DNA of 64,000 bases from Saussurea involucrata (Eukaryota; Streptophyta; Magnoliopsida; Asterales; Asteraceae), in assembly GCA_033807775.1 (NCBI GenBank), contig CM066327.1:76266795-76330794 (forward strand), written 5' to 3'. Both the position numbers and the translations under genes were made by a program. Positions within the stretch are counted from its first letter, which is position 1. The number at the start of each line of letters is the position of its first letter. The notes under the pieces were generated by a model that had not been told where the DNA came from, made no database searches, and was given only the letters and a program-made list of their open reading frames with translations. This document shows positions 1 through 11,212 of the stretch, in pieces.

Positions 1-45
1 ACTCAGGAACCCGAGATTTTGATGAATTCACCAATCCTCCTGCAG

Positions 46-126
46 GTATACACCAACCCCTATACACTGTAACTGAACCCTAAACTTCTGTGCTTTCCTC
101 TGTTCACAAGTTCTTATATGTTACAG
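46..126 (+). other. Probable intron in the accessory gene of A
   Basis: The donor is CAG|GTATAC and the acceptor is TTATATGTTACAG. The 81-nt interval is pyrimidine-rich near its 3' end. Splicing keeps the frame open from the upstream exon into the coiled-coil exon. Introns occur at a comparable place in the accessory genes of B (from 27613) and G (54029-54119). Confidence 0.6.
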
Positions 127-533
127 GTCCTAATTTGAGAGACATCAACGCCTCTCTGAAGACAATAGAGACGAAGCTGACAGGTCTCACAACAACTCTT
201 TCCGACAACTCTTCAGCTGTAACAAACGCTGGAGAGAATCTTACAAAGCTGACAACTATCGTAAAAAAGAATGCCTCCAAAGCTGACTTGGAGAAGGTTG
301 ATAAATCACTCACCGACTTCGCCAAAGTTCTCTCTGATATCTACACAGACTATCTCGACATCAAGAAATCAGTTGACACCATGTCCAGCGAAGTCACAAC
401 GCTGAAGACATCGGTTGGCAAACTCGAAGGTGACATGTCTGCTGTAAAGACTGATGTCAGCTCCGTCAAGACTGACATGAGTTCTGTGAAGACTGATGTC
501 AATACGATGAAAAATGACATCACTTCTATGAAC

Positions 534-713
534 ACATTGTTGCAGCAGATCCTGGCCAACACGACCGCCCCTGAACCTGCCCCTGCACCTGCCACTGCAC
601 CTCCATCTTTTACTACGGCGGATCGTGCTGAACTCGTGAAGATCAATCCTGGTATTTCTGGTCTAGAAAACAGATTATCAGCGATTGAAATTTGTGTGGG
701 GATCCCTGGCCAA
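534..713 (+). repeat. 180-bp direct repeat flanking Gypsy-1, left copy
   Basis: This segment of the accessory exon (starts ACATTGTTGCAGCAG, ends CTGGCCAA) reappears at 26426-26605 on the other side of Gypsy-1. The copies have equal length, and I see only two base differences, both in the Pro-Ala linker. Five extra bases (ATTTG, 714-718) separate the left copy from the LTR. Confidence 0.9.
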
Positions 714-718
714 ATTTG

Positions 719-2344
719 TGTTACGACAAAACTTAGTACATGCGAAATGTGATATGTATGAAATGTGTTTTAATCGCAGTGGCTTACAAACTGCTCACAG
801 TGGGGAGTGCAAGTGTACACTATCCACTATGATCGTTCTAACAAGTAATAATTGATAAAATACCAGAATCGTATCCACAGGGACTGAACAATCAAGACAA
901 TACGGTTTTCATGAGCTCCTTTTACAGGTTTCGATAAGAGAGGAAACAATAGTTTGGTTTGGTTTGGTTGGTAAAGAGTTATTTTAACGAGTTTTAACAA
1001 GAATTTAAAAGAAGGAATGTAGGTTAGATTTTCCCTAGATTTTATACTAAATACTCGGTCCTCAAAGTGATCCTTGTATTCGAGTTGGGCATTTTTGCTA
1101 GAAAAGTCCGGTTACAAAATACTCACACCGTTTAGATAAAAATCCCATACTCGTAGTATTTATTGTTTTGTCAATGGTAATCTCAAAAATGGACCTTTTC
1201 AGGTCTCGATGGAATGTGTAGAGACAAATACTCTAAGTGTTTTTAGACACACCAACTAGCTTGCCTACTACTCCAGTGGGATGAGATTAGCTCACTGTGC
1301 CGACCTCACTTTCGTAAGAGTCATAAGAATTCTTTCGAATCCCCTAGCATCATCCAAGCTCGTGTCACTGCATTCTACTCATTTCTGAGTTGAGAACTAG
1401 ATATTAGATCCTTGCAAGTGATCGGCTTGTTCGCATCCTTGGGCATGAATCGAGAATGAATGACCAAATCAATAAATATTCCAAGTATAAAGATTACTCA
1501 AGCATTTTTAATAAAATCCAGGTACTTCTCCTTCCTACATCCTTAAGGATGTTTAGCCCATAATTAAAGTAAAGAAAACAAAAGAGTAGAAGTTGCACAT
1601 AATAAAACTGAAGATGACTTGATTTCTGCTCACAGTGGGGAACGAGAATTCGTCACTGCCCACTGTGTATTACGAACTACAAAAGAAAATACAGAAATGT
1701 AAAGCTAACTAGTGCAGTAAATTAAATGCTAAACTGGAGAGAACTTAAGTAGTAACTACTAAGAGAGTAAATGACATAAAACATAAAAACTTGATGCAAA
1801 GAAAGATGATAATAAGTCTAAGTTATGATCCTTTGAATGGCACCCCATGGCTTCCTTTTATACTTGCAAGGAGGTATGGCAATGGCACAAAAGTCTTAGG
1901 TAAGTCCCATGAATCAGATCTGATTTTGCACCATACCATGAATAGTCTTCACCTTTTTGCTTTAAGGACCAAGTTGTTGTCCTTTTCACTATTCAAGTAT
2001 AAGGAAGGTGTGTTGTCCTTTTCCAGCTCATTTTGACCTGCTCCTTCCATTATTCCTTCTACACAAGTGCATAAATATCAGTTGAACTTTCTTTTATTTT
2101 CATTTCTTTTTCGTCAGCTCTGGAGTGGGGAGTAGAGTGGGCAATGTGTACGTCACTGCGGATAGAAAATCGTGAAAAACACCCAAAACTCCACCAAATA
2201 ATTTATTAAAGACCATGGTTCACTCCTTTTGCTCGTTTTCGTAAATCATACCAAGAATGGGGGTTTTTAGAAGTGAAATGGCTAAAATTGACAAAATAAA
2301 GTGGAAAATAAATGGAAATAATAACTCTAAAAATAGAGTTATCA
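719..2344 (-). repeat. Gypsy-1 3' LTR
   Basis: On the plus strand it runs TGTTACGAC to GAGTTATCA, so on the minus strand it starts TGATAAC and ends GTAACA. It pairs with 24817-26425. The left copy is about 17 bp longer, through a GTTTG repeat unit and a TTTTAACGAG segment near 955-1000. A TATAAAAG box lies on the minus strand at 1855-1862. CACAGTGGG occurs at 796-804 and 1631-1639, and CCCACTGTG at 1659-1667. Confidence 0.93.
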
Positions 2345-3364
2345 CAACCTCAAACTTAAATAATTACTCGTCCCCAAGTAATAGAAAGAAAAAAATAAAA
2401 AAATAAATGCCTTTGAACTTTTAGGGACTTACATACTTCATTGACTTGAATGGGCGTTGATCTCCTTCCTTCGATACTTCCTTCGGTTCCAAACTTAAAA
2501 ACTTCACTTTCGTATTTGACATAATTATTCCTTTGTTTACCATTGATCAATAGGGCTTTCTTGGGTTTGAAGGGTTTATGGCTTCGAATATTTTCCCAAG
2601 GGTTTTGACATGAATTTCCAAACATGAATCGAAAATCTCGCTTTGAGATTTTTATTTCAAGAAGTGAGTGTTTAGTATTTTGCAATGATGAGTACGTACA
2701 CTTTCAGGCTTTATTGTGAATAAGGAGTATGGCTATTTTTGTGAGAGTGGGTATTCTGATGGTCCAGAATAGGCACACCATCTTTTTCTGGGAGTGAGCA
2801 CTTTGATGGTCCAGAAAAGGCACACCATCAATTTTGTTAGTGACACTCCGGTTTTCTTTTGTTTTTGTCTTTTTTTTTTGGAGGTGGGTACGGCTTACCC
2901 ACATCAAACTTAAATCTCACAGTGTCCCCACTGTGGGCAAACTGTAAGTCACTCTGGGATTTCCCACCTCAAACTTAAATCTCACAGTGTCCCCACTGTG
3001 ACATGGAATTATTGGGCGCAGAGTGGTTGTGGGTACAAAAAGGATCGTGTTTGGGTATGAAAAATGGCCTAAATCATTTCATGGGACAAGTTGAGATTTT
3101 GTACTTACAAAAGGGACCTTTTTAAGTTGGAAGCCGAACGTTGTACCTTGAAATGGAACGAGATCAAACACGCATTCAAACACTAAACATGTTAGTACCC
3201 AAAAGTACATACCTACCGGTAGGATTTGCATGCATCGATATTAAAAAGTAAAAACAACAAATAGTGTCAATGCCTAGCCATAGGCACAAAAAGATCAAAC
3301 AAACACAAAATAAAATTTGTTTTTGGAGAGCAAACGAAATAAACCATTGTTTTCAACAAACCAT
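2345..3364 (-). other. Gypsy-1 3' untranslated region with repeated PPT-like sequence
   Basis: This is non-coding DNA between the 3' ORF and the 3' LTR. In minus sense, a TTTAAGTTTGAGGTTG tract abuts the LTR at 2345-2360 and is the likely polypurine tract. Near-copies of TTTAAGTTTGAKGTGGG lie at about 2898-2914 and 2964-2981, each next to a CCCACTGTG motif (2927-2935, 2992-3000). The short ORFs here match nothing I recognise. Confidence 0.6.
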
Positions 3365-5371
3365 TCATGGAGTCGGGGATGCATCTGGTGAACTTGCGGC
3401 GTCGTCCTCTTCAAACTCGTCATCACTTGCGTTGGTTGGGCAGATTTCCTCGGGGAAGTCGGGGAGCAGTTCGGCTAACTTCGGGTTTGCCTCAGTCATA
3501 ATCTGGTTCATCACCTCATCCCTATCCCGTGTATACATCCAAAATGATTGAGTGGCCCGGTTTTGATACCTTTGCTCACCTTCCAGCAAATCGATTCGGT
3601 ATGTGAGCTTCTTCACAGCTCTCAACAGCTCAGCCATGGGATCGGTGCTACTCGTGCTTGCGGTACCTGCAGGGGGTTGTTGGAGTGGTGTACGAGGCGT
3701 GCCCACATTGTGCTCCTCAGCTATGCGCACAATGGGGTTAACAGTCCCCACTATGGGAATCTCTTCAGCAGGTTCGTTAGGAGGAGTGGTGATATGGCGT
3801 CCCATCTTGCGGATGGTTTGGACGCGGATGTTACTTGTGGAGTCAAACCACTGATCCTCCACCGAGGAGGGCACACCTGCGTCTATCACTAGTCGAGTAA
3901 TGAGGCAAGGAAGGGGTAAGACTACCTTCTTTCGGGTCCTCGCTTGATCAATTGCCGCATGCATGACTATCCCAACGTTGATTTTTCTTCCAGTGAGCAC
4001 GCAGTATAAGAGGGCACAATTATGCATGGACAGGGTGGTATCGTGCGATGTAGGGGACAAAGAGGCACAAAGAAATTGAAACCAAACAGCGGCCTCGGTG
4101 GTGAGGGAGCTAGCGTTTAGGCAACTTCTTTGGCCATCTTTGTTCCAAGGTTTTCCTTCCATAGCTATTTCTTGCAAAATAAGGTCCTCATCTGCTGGGG
4201 TCATTTTTTTCAAAAATTTGGCAAATTCGCACACACCCGGGCTCCTTCTTCCCAATACCCGATTAATTGCTCCTGGATTATAACTTACTTGCTTTCCTCT
4301 AACTATCACAGTGGGTTCCTTAGCTTGCGATGCTTCGGCATAAAACTCACGAACTAATGAGGCATTCACGCGTCGATTGGCCTCGGCCAAAATCGACCAG
4401 TCTTGCGCTATGATTCGATCCTTAACAAAAGGATTTGCCTTAACAAACTCTGGGTCAAAACCCCTCTCCAACTTAAGTTTTTGTTTAGCAATGCACTCAT
4501 AGTGGGCAGCCACCTCCGGAAAAGTGAACTGCCTGGGCACCCCACTGGGAACATGTGCAGTGCCTATTGTGGAGTGATGTGGGTTTTGGGTTTGAGTTTG
4601 TTCATCCCCAACATCAGCATCCACAGAGGATGAACTTAAAGAGTGTTCAAAACTGGTACCTTTCCTTGACGATCGTTTTGCCGGTCTTTTTGATGGTTTT
4701 TTCGGTGTCGTGGTCACCGTAGACCTGGTGACCACTCCTCTCTTTCTCATGGCCCGTAGAATAGGGTTCTCCCCACTGTGGGCATCCTTCCTCACTGTCT
4801 TCCTTGCCAAATCTTCCCCAAGCTTTCGGTATTCCTCCTGATAATCTTCATCCACCTTTCTCTGCAACTCTTCATCTTCAACAAAAACCTCCGCCTCAGC
4901 CTGTTTCCTTTCTTCCTCGTAAATCCTTTTCTTCTCAGCCTTCAACCTTTCTTCCTCCATTCTCTTTTCTTCTTCTTCCTTGTGTACTCTTTCTTCTTCT
5001 TCTCGTCGTCTCCGCTCGACCTCTTCCTTTCGTTTTCTAATGGCTTCCATTTTCTGTTTGAACTCCTCTGCCAACCGCCTCTCTTATTCCTCGGCTAAAA
5101 GTGCTTCGGTCTCGAAATGGGTAAAACTAGTGTCGGAGACTTGCGAGGATGACATAGCCTTTGGGTTTTCGTGCTGTGAAGAACCCTCGTCTGGTGCGCC
5201 GGAGGTGATGGGGTTATCGCCGGAGATTATAGGGTTTTCACCGGAGACCGGCGGCGGTTCGTTGAGGTCGCCGGTGACGGTTTCCGGTGGTTGTCCTTCG
5301 ATGATCCTTCGACGTACGACCGCACGTGTGGTTGCATTGGGGTTGGTGTTTAGCCTCTTGCTTCTTGCCAT
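3365..5371 (-). pseudogene. Gypsy-1 3' ORF (Athila env-position ORF; putative plant transposon protein type)
   Basis: This ORF of about 668 codons begins at ATG 5371 and ends at 3365, with one TAA near 5086 where a glutamine codon is likely (C to T). The N-terminus is Ser/Pro-rich. Then comes a long Glu/Arg/Lys coiled coil encoded by about 5070-4850, then a basic cluster (KKPSKRPAKRSSRK, about 4715-4650) that could be a nuclear localisation signal. The middle holds a segment with VREFYAEA, VRGKQVSYNP and INRVLG, which I associate with the domain databases call 'putative plant transposon protein'. The tail is acidic. I see no signal peptide or membrane helix, so an envelope role is unsupported. 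A related fold may exist in the copia accessory genes at 15525 and 49743. Confidence 0.75.
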
Positions 5372-5820
5372 TTTTAGGGTTTTAGGAAGGGTTTTTGTTG
5401 AAGAGAGAAATGAAGAAGAAAAGTTGCTGTGTAAATTTGGGAGAAAAGGTGGTTTTTGGGGAAGCTAATTACTCTTTAGGATTCGATTTGGAGTTGGGGT
5501 GGGTGCTTGGGTATGGGCGGTTGAGTGAGAGAGAGGGATATGATGAGTTTTTCTTGAAACCATGCATAAAAGGACAAATGTGCAGAAAAGTAGACATCTT
5601 GTAGAAAAAGTTGATGTGCGTCAGCCCATTTGGTCACCTATCTATGTCCTTTCATTTGTCCTGCCCACTGCCCGAATTTTTCTTGCCTTTTTCTTCAAAA
5701 ATCGGGGATTTTGGCTACACACATTAAAACAAACTACCATGCAGAATTAAAAATATCAAAATTAATAAAAATAAAGCAAACAACTGAAATAAAATATTTA
5801 CAAGCGGTTCCGACTATTTT
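5372..5820 (-). other. Spacer between integrase and 3' ORF of Gypsy-1
   Basis: About 450 bp separate the integrase stop (5821) from the 3' ORF start (5371, minus). It is AT-rich near 5700-5820 and contains no supported gene. It is the natural place for a splice acceptor or promoter for the 3' ORF, but I cannot point to a convincing site. Confidence 0.5.
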
Positions 5821-6954
5821 TTAACCATAATGGGGTGGAGAGTGAGATGGAATGTGGGCACTTTCATTCAGAAAGTGCTTCACTCTCTGCCCATTAACTT
5901 TGAACGTTTGACCAGACTGTGGGGACTTTAACTCCACTGTTCCAAAGGGACTAACCTTGACCACGGTGTATGGTCCCGTCCATCGCGATTTGAGTTTTCC
6001 TGGAAATAGTTTTAGACGAGAGTTGAACAGTAATACCTGTTGGCCTTCCATGAATTCCCTATGGTTGATTCGACGATCATGCCACATCTTGGTTTTTTCT
6101 TTATACAACTTTGCATTTTCGTAAGAGTGGTAACGCAATTCTTCCAATTCATGCAGTTGTAAACTTCTTTTTATACCTGCGGCATCCTCACTCATGTTAA
6201 GCTCTTTAAGGGCCCAAAATGCCTTTTGTTCCAATTCAATCGGTAAATGGCATGCTTTGCCAAAAACTAATTTAAAGGGAGACATTCCCAAAGGAGTTTT
6301 GTAGGCCGTACGATAGGCCCAAAGAGCATCATCAAGTTTGGTTGACCAATCTTTACGATGTGGTTTAACGACTTTTTCTAAAATACTTTTGATTTCACGA
6401 TTTGAAAGTTCGGCTAAACCGTTGGTTTGCGGGTGGTACGCGGTGGCCACTCTATGATGTATATCATATTTAGCAAGGACCGAGGCCATGACTTTGTTTA
6501 TAAAATGGGTGCCTTCATCACTAATTAATGCCCGTGGTGTTCCAAATCGGGTGAAAATATTTTTATGCAAAAATTTCACCATGGTGTTGGCATCATTAGA
6601 ATGACAAGCAACGGCTTCCACCCATTTCGAAACATAGTCTACCGCTACCAAGATATAAAAATTATTGTTTGAATTTGGAAAAGGACCCATGAAATCGATC
6701 CCCCAAACATCGAAAAGTTCTACCTCTAGAATGTTGTTAAGAGGCATCTCGTTCCTATGTGAAATATTCCCGGTGCGTTGACATTGCTCACAATTTTTCA
6801 CAAATGCAAAAGAATCTTTAAATACAGTGGGCCAAAAGAAACCGCTTTGCAAGATTTTTGCAGCGGTTCGGTTTCCACCAAAGTGGCCACCGAAATGGGA
6901 TGCGTGACAACCATGGAGTATTTGGTGTTGCTCACTCCCGTAGACACAACGTCT
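5821..6954 (-). pseudogene. pol: Gypsy-1 integrase, C-terminal part of Gag-Pol
   Basis: Integrase joins the cDNA to host DNA. The fragment keeps the second half of the zinc-binding motif (CEQC). The catalytic core has D in DFMGPF, D in ISDEGTHF and E in LAELSNREIK, and YHPQTNG lies between the last two. A C-terminal PYTVVKVSPFGTVEL segment follows; no chromodomain is visible, as expected for Athila. The upstream half of the same gene is at 20398-20855, separated by Copia-1, which inserted just before the zinc-binding region. Codons beyond 6954 in this frame belong to the Copia-1 LTR. The end at 5821 is a natural stop. Confidence 0.9.
6950..6954. other. Target site duplication of Copia-1 (left)
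   Basis: CGTCT at 6950-6954 is repeated exactly at 20398-20402, directly outside the two LTRs. This is the 5-bp duplication expected for copia integration. Confidence 0.95.
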
Positions 6955-7649
6955 TGTTAGCCTCAAGTATCTACTATGTAAAAGTATTGAAAATAATTCA
7001 AGATAGAAGACCAACAGAGATCAGACAGAAGACATGGAAGAAGTTCATCAAGAAGACCAACAGAGCTCTGTCGAATCCAACAGAAGAACAAATTCAACAG
7101 AGGAACAAGTAGTCATCAGAAAGACCAACAGAGCTCTTTCGACAGAGCTCTGGTGAAGTGAAGACCTCTGTCAGCCTAAGCCTCGAAAGAAAGCCCAAGT
7201 GTTAGACAAGTGTCCATACTTTCCACGTATGCCCTAAAATAGGAGACACTCTTTCCACGTGTCATTCCAGGGTACGATAGTACACTGTCTATACTTTTTG
7301 AGGGCTATAAATAGTGAGGTAGTGGGACAAACATTTGTAAGCTTTGGGAAGAGTAGTTTTTCCACAATTGTTTAAGCACATACTGCAGCAATCCCGAGCA
7401 CTACCTCCGTACGATATTGTTGTCCTATGAGATTTCCGAACACACTTTAACTTGTTCTTGGTGTGATTCATTATCAGTATATGAGCAACTTTTATATCTG
7501 ATCTTGTTATCATTTTACTGTTCAATATTTGATTCTCATAGTTCACTTATCGTTTACACAATCACTCATTTTAATGGCTTTATTTAATATGCTTCCGCTG
7601 TCTATTTTACTACCATTAATATGATACAACGTGAATCTGGAAACCTACA
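6955..7649 (+). repeat. Copia-1 5' LTR with promoter
   Basis: It runs TGTTAGCCTC to AACCTACA. A TATAAATA box is at 7306-7313 and a CACGTG G-box at 7256-7261. CAGAGCTCTG palindromes are at 7061-7070 and 7143-7152, with a near-copy at 7129-7138. It pairs with 19693-20397, which has a 10-bp insertion relative to this copy. Confidence 0.96.
7256..7313 (+). promoter_or_regulatory. G-box plus TATA core promoter in the Copia-1 LTR
   Basis: CACGTG (7256-7261) sits 45 bp upstream of TATAAATA (7306-7313). The same pair is at equivalent places in the 3' LTR, where TATAAATA is at 20054-20061. G-boxes bind plant bZIP and bHLH factors, so transcription may respond to light, ABA or stress; that is inference. 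Confidence 0.65.
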
Positions 7650-7937
7650 ATTGGTATCAGAGCTTCTTTGGTTTTCTTAAGCCAAACGATCCAATCTACC
7701 AAGGTTGATTCACTGTTGTTGATTGTGTCTGTGTGTCCTTAAAAGCTTCATTGTATACTCTGTTTTTACGGCTTTCTAGTCCAGACAAGTCTTCATAGCT
7801 CATATAACTGTGTTTAAAGCTTTCTAGTTTAGCTTAAAATCTTCTCAAAAGTTACTGTTCAATTGGTTACTGTTTGAAACTCTGTTTCTAGCCGAAAATC
7901 GTTTTGCAACAAACTGTACTCTGTTTTTCTTTCAAAA
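7650..7937 (+). other. Copia-1 primer binding site and leader
   Basis: TGGTATCAGAGC at 7652-7663, two bases after the LTR, is the standard plant copia primer site for initiator Met tRNA. The rest to 7937 is untranslated leader before the gag ATG. Confidence 0.9.
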
Positions 7938-9449
7938 ATGGCTAACAACGGTATAAATGCTATCTATACTGCTGGCTCTTTAACAAAACCTCCTACTCTT
8001 CTGAGAGATGAATATCCTCAGTGGAAAATCAGGATGGTTAATTTTTTCGATGGTATGGATAAAGACCTCATGCGATCTGTCACGGATGGACCATTCCAAC
8101 CCATGGTTTTTGTTCCTCGTGTACCCGCAACAGGAACTACTGCTGAGATTCCAGCTCATTATGAAGTTAAAACCATAGGTTTTACTGATGAGGAAAATCT
8201 AAAAATGGAAAATGATCTTAAAGCAGTTAGACTACTGATTATGGCCATTCCAAACGAAATATTTCAAGAACTAGATTCATGTGTTACTGCTAAGGAAATC
8301 TGGGATCAACTTCTTAACCAACTTGAGGGTGGTATCAAAACCCAAAAGAACAGAAGGACCCAATGTATAAATGAATACAACGATTTCAAGGCACTTCCTG
8401 AGGAAACCTTACAGCAAACCTACAACAGATTTAATGTGTTGATCAATAAATGCAAAAAATGTGGGGTTGTTAGGTCGAAGGAAGATAACAATGTTCTGTT
8501 TTTGAAAAGTTTGAATGATGAATGGTTAAATCTGTCCATGTCTTTACAAGCTAACCAGGACTTAGACGTATGGTCTTTAACGGATGTGTATGGCACTTTG
8601 GCCGCACAAGAAAAGGAGGTTGTCACGCAAAAAGGCAAATCCATCAGTGCTGTTCCAATCGCCTTAGTTTCTGATTCTAAGAAAACCACATCTGAAAGGT
8701 CCAACATAGAGAGTTCAAGCAAAGAGAAAAAGAAAGAAAAGTCTGATAAGAAGAAAGGAAAGAAAAGTTTGATTGCAGGAAGTGAAATAGATGAGAGCTC
8801 ATCAGAGGATGATGACATTCAAGCCTTTGCCCAATCTCTTGCTTTAATAACTCAGCAATTTAACAAGAGATTTGGCAATAAGTTCGACAGAAGAGGCAGA
8901 TATGAGAGAGAAGGAAGGGAAGACAGAAGAGGATATACAACACCAGAGAAAAGTTCCAACAGAGTTGCCATAGAAATAGGGAAACCTCCACAAAGAAGAG
9001 AAAATCCACCAGCACAACAGAAGGCCGATGCTGCCCAACCCATCAATCAAAATGATGGACGCTGCTTCAGATGCGGCAAACTTGGACACTTCTCTGTTAA
9101 TTGTAGAGGCAAACTGGTAAAAGACCAGGACTACTACAAAAACAAATACAAGTACCATTACATAGAAAGAAGTTATGTTGCTGAAATGGAAAATTGGGTT
9201 TCTGATTCATCCTCTGATGATGAACCAGAACAAGCCAACTTCTGTGGATTTGCTGTGGATGATGAAAGTTTAGAAGCTGTTGACTGGATGACTGGAGAAC
9301 CAGAAATAATGAAGGGAACAACAGAAGAAGAAGATCTAGCTCATGCATTTGCTCTCACCACGACAGAGTCTAACGACAGAGCGCTGGAGACCACCAGACC
9401 CAGTGCCAAGGTATGCTCATCTGAATCCAAATCTGACTCAGAATTATAA
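7938..9449 (+). CDS. gag: Copia-1 Gag
   Basis: Structural capsid/nucleocapsid protein, 503 codons as read. The N-terminus has the copia gag pattern (SLTKPPTLLRDEYPQWKIRM), followed by the UBN2/retrotran-gag type region with IMAIPNEIFQELDSC, LLNQLEGG and FLKSLNDEWLNLSMSLQ. A lysine/serine-rich spacer follows. A CCHC zinc knuckle (CFRCGKLGHFSVNC, about residues 376-389) binds RNA. The TAA at 9447-9449 is followed in the same frame by a further 604-codon ORF, so it is probably a nonsense mutation, not the natural end. The start ATG at 7938 has the context AAAATGGC. Element C has the same gag organisation without this stop. Confidence 0.92.
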   Translation: MANNGINAIYTAGSLTKPPTLLRDEYPQWKIRMVNFFDGMDKDLMRSVTDGPFQPMVFVPRVPATGTTAEIPAHYEVKTIGFTDEENLKMENDLKAVRLLIMAIPNEIFQELDSCVTAKEIWDQLLNQLEGGIKTQKNRRTQCINEYNDFKALPEETLQQTYNRFNVLINKCKKCGVVRSKEDNNVLFLKSLNDEWLNLSMSLQANQDLDVWSLTDVYGTLAAQEKEVVTQKGKSISAVPIALVSDSKKTTSERSNIESSSKEKKKEKSDKKKGKKSLIAGSEIDESSSEDDDIQAFAQSLALITQQFNKRFGNKFDRRGRYEREGREDRRGYTTPEKSSNRVAIEIGKPPQRRENPPAQQKADAAQPINQNDGRCFRCGKLGHFSVNCRGKLVKDQDYYKNKYKYHYIERSYVAEMENWVSDSSSDDEPEQANFCGFAVDDESLEAVDWMTGEPEIMKGTTEEEDLAHAFALTTTESNDRALETTRPSAKVCSSESKSDSEL

Positions 9450-11206
9450 ATGCATGTTTCTATGCTAAATGAGGAATTTCAACTTCTTAAACAAAAACTT
9501 TCTGAAGAAAAGGAGCTGAGAAAACTAGCTCAGAAGGATCTTGCCTTTTACAAGAGAGAGAAAACTCTCTTGGAACAAGAAAAGGAAGAAATCTTCAAAG
9601 AAAAATCTGAACTAGAAATCTCGCAAAAGAAGAAAGAGAGCTTGTTTTCTAACAGAATTAACGAATATGAAAACGTTTTGAAACAGAAGTCTGAAAAACT
9701 AAAAAAATCTGAAACAGAGAGACTTAATTCTGTTGCTCTAACTGATTATTTTCAAAGAGAGAGGGAAGTTCTACATCAATCCCTACAGAGAAAAGAAATT
9801 CAAATCAAAAAGTACCAAGATGCACAAGATGTGCATATCAAGATAAATTCACAGATGGATACGCAAGGTCTTGGTTTCTCTGACCTTGCTCCCTACAACG
9901 AAAGGAAGAAGACATCTCTGTCCTCCGCCTTTTGTATTGGGAAAATCCAAGAGGACGTGATATCTGGTAATGCTGTTTTCAAAAGAACCAAAATCTCAGA
10001 TGGTTTCTCAAAACCAAAACATCTTAACTATAGGAACGTCAGCTATGACTCCTCCGATCAAAAGAAGGTTTTAAAACCATCCTCAGAGTTTATTCTTGAT
10101 CAAGGAAGAGCCAGAATCATACTTCCTAACTCTGTTAAGAACTTGGGCACAAAAGAGATTTTTAACTTCAACTCATTTTTAGGACAGAAGTCTGTTACTT
10201 CTGCGACAGACCCCTCTGTTGAAATACCACAGAGCAAGCTGAATCCAGAAGCCCCAGCCTTCTCTCCTACCTCTGAATCTATTAGAACATCTTTTGAGGA
10301 GGATTTGTTGAAAGTTATCAAAGAAAATGTTGTTTCAGATTCCTTAAAACCCAAGTTGAGAAGGTTCAGAACTGTTAAGTCAAAGGTCGCTGATGTACCT
10401 ATCGAAACTAATACCTCCAACAGAGCCACCAGAGACATTCTAGCCTCTGACCGTGACTCTGACTCCGAGGTAGATGAACAGATCTTTTGCGGTCAAAAGA
10501 AAATTTTACACAAGTTAAAGCAGATACCGACAGAATCTATGGATCTAAAAAATGATGTTTCTTTCTTCAAGAAAGAATCAAGGTTTATACCGGTAACTGA
10601 ATTTGACAGCAAAGGTTTTAAGATTCTTGCTTCTAATGCAGTAGAAGTGGAGAAAAGAGAGAAAAACAAAAGCGTTTCAGTAAACCAAAATACTCCTCTT
10701 GCTTTCAAACCTGTAAAGTTCACACCAGAACAGAAGGGAAAATGGATAGCAAACAACAGATCTATTCCAAATTCTGGTGTAAATCAAAGAGGAAATTCTG
10801 TCTGGTCAAAAGAGTCAAATTCAAAGAACCTCACATCAACAGAGTCTGTTTCTAAGAAACAAAGTCAGGACAGATTGTATGCAAAGACATCTGGTCCTAA
10901 AATCTTTCAGAATCAAGCTCCATTCAAACAGTTTTTGAATAAAAACAATGTGCATCAGTTATGCTCCATAAACTGCAACTGCATTCAGCTGATACTTAAA
11001 TTGCAAAACCATCTGAATGGTCCCCACTGTGTTCTGAATAAGTCGGTTCAAAAGATAAATGTCAATACTGTTCAGAATACACAAAGGAAAACCTCTGGCA
11101 CATCATCCCAGTATATAAACAATCCTAAGGAAAGTCTGATAATCCACCTAAGCCTAACAGGAAAGGACCCATTATGCAATGGGTACCTAAAAGAAATTAA
11201 TCTGTC
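9450..11206 (+). CDS. Copia-1 Gag C-terminal extension (coiled coil to protease border)
   Basis: This continues the gag frame beyond the stop at 9447. The first third is a strong Glu/Lys/Leu coiled coil (about 9460-9800). Ser/Thr-rich, low-complexity sequence follows. A Cys/His-containing segment (CSINCNC, about 10963-10983) precedes the protease border. Comparable segments lie upstream of protease in C, E, F and H. A one-base frameshift near 11117 puts the conserved WVPK motif (11180-11191) in the pol frame, where it is followed by TAA at 11198-11200. In other plants this region is usually read as part of Gag-Pol; its own function is unknown. Confidence 0.7.
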
Positions 11207-11212
11207 TTGCAG
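11180..11212 (+). other. Gag/Pol junction of Copia-1: WVPK, stop, acceptor-like tract
   Basis: In the pol frame, TGG GTA CCT AAA is followed by two codons, then TAA (11198-11200), then TCTGTCTTGCAG (ending 11212), then protease. The same arrangement occurs in C, E, F and H. A TTAAT, a pyrimidine-rich tract and CAG look like a plant 3' splice site. Confidence 0.6.

Larger units (their letters stand above)
1..713 (+). pseudogene. Copia A 3' accessory gene, 5' part (interrupted)
   Basis: This is the upstream part of the accessory gene that follows pol in copia element A; its beginning is outside the window. Exon 1 ends at 45 (CTGCAG|GTATAC). A probable 81-nt intron covers 46-126 and ends TTACAG, and the reading frame stays open across the junction. 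The second exon encodes a coiled-coil protein with heptad-like SVKTDxS repeats at about 440-520, then an Ala-Pro-rich linker at about 565-605. It is cut at 713 by Gypsy-1, and the gene resumes at 26426. The track 714-752 is filler plus LTR, not gene. No membrane segment is seen. The function is unknown; placement after pol matches the env-like position of SIRE/Maximus copia elements, but nothing here looks like a glycoprotein. Confidence 0.7.

Noticed and set aside
1791..2036. 81-codon ORF in the Gypsy-1 LTR, repeated at 25872-26117
   Set aside because: It recurs only because the LTR is duplicated, has no recognisable domain, and overlaps the minus-strand TATA region.
3548..5098. Several plus-strand ORFs opposite the Athila 3' ORF
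   Set aside because: They mirror the codon pattern of the conserved minus-strand gene and have low-complexity composition (Phe/Leu/Ser from Glu/Lys antisense).
11180..11212. A mini-intron from GTACCT to TTGCAG at the gag/pol junction
   Set aside because: It would be only about 30 nt, too short for a plant spliceosomal intron. A donor farther upstream or another recoding mechanism is needed.
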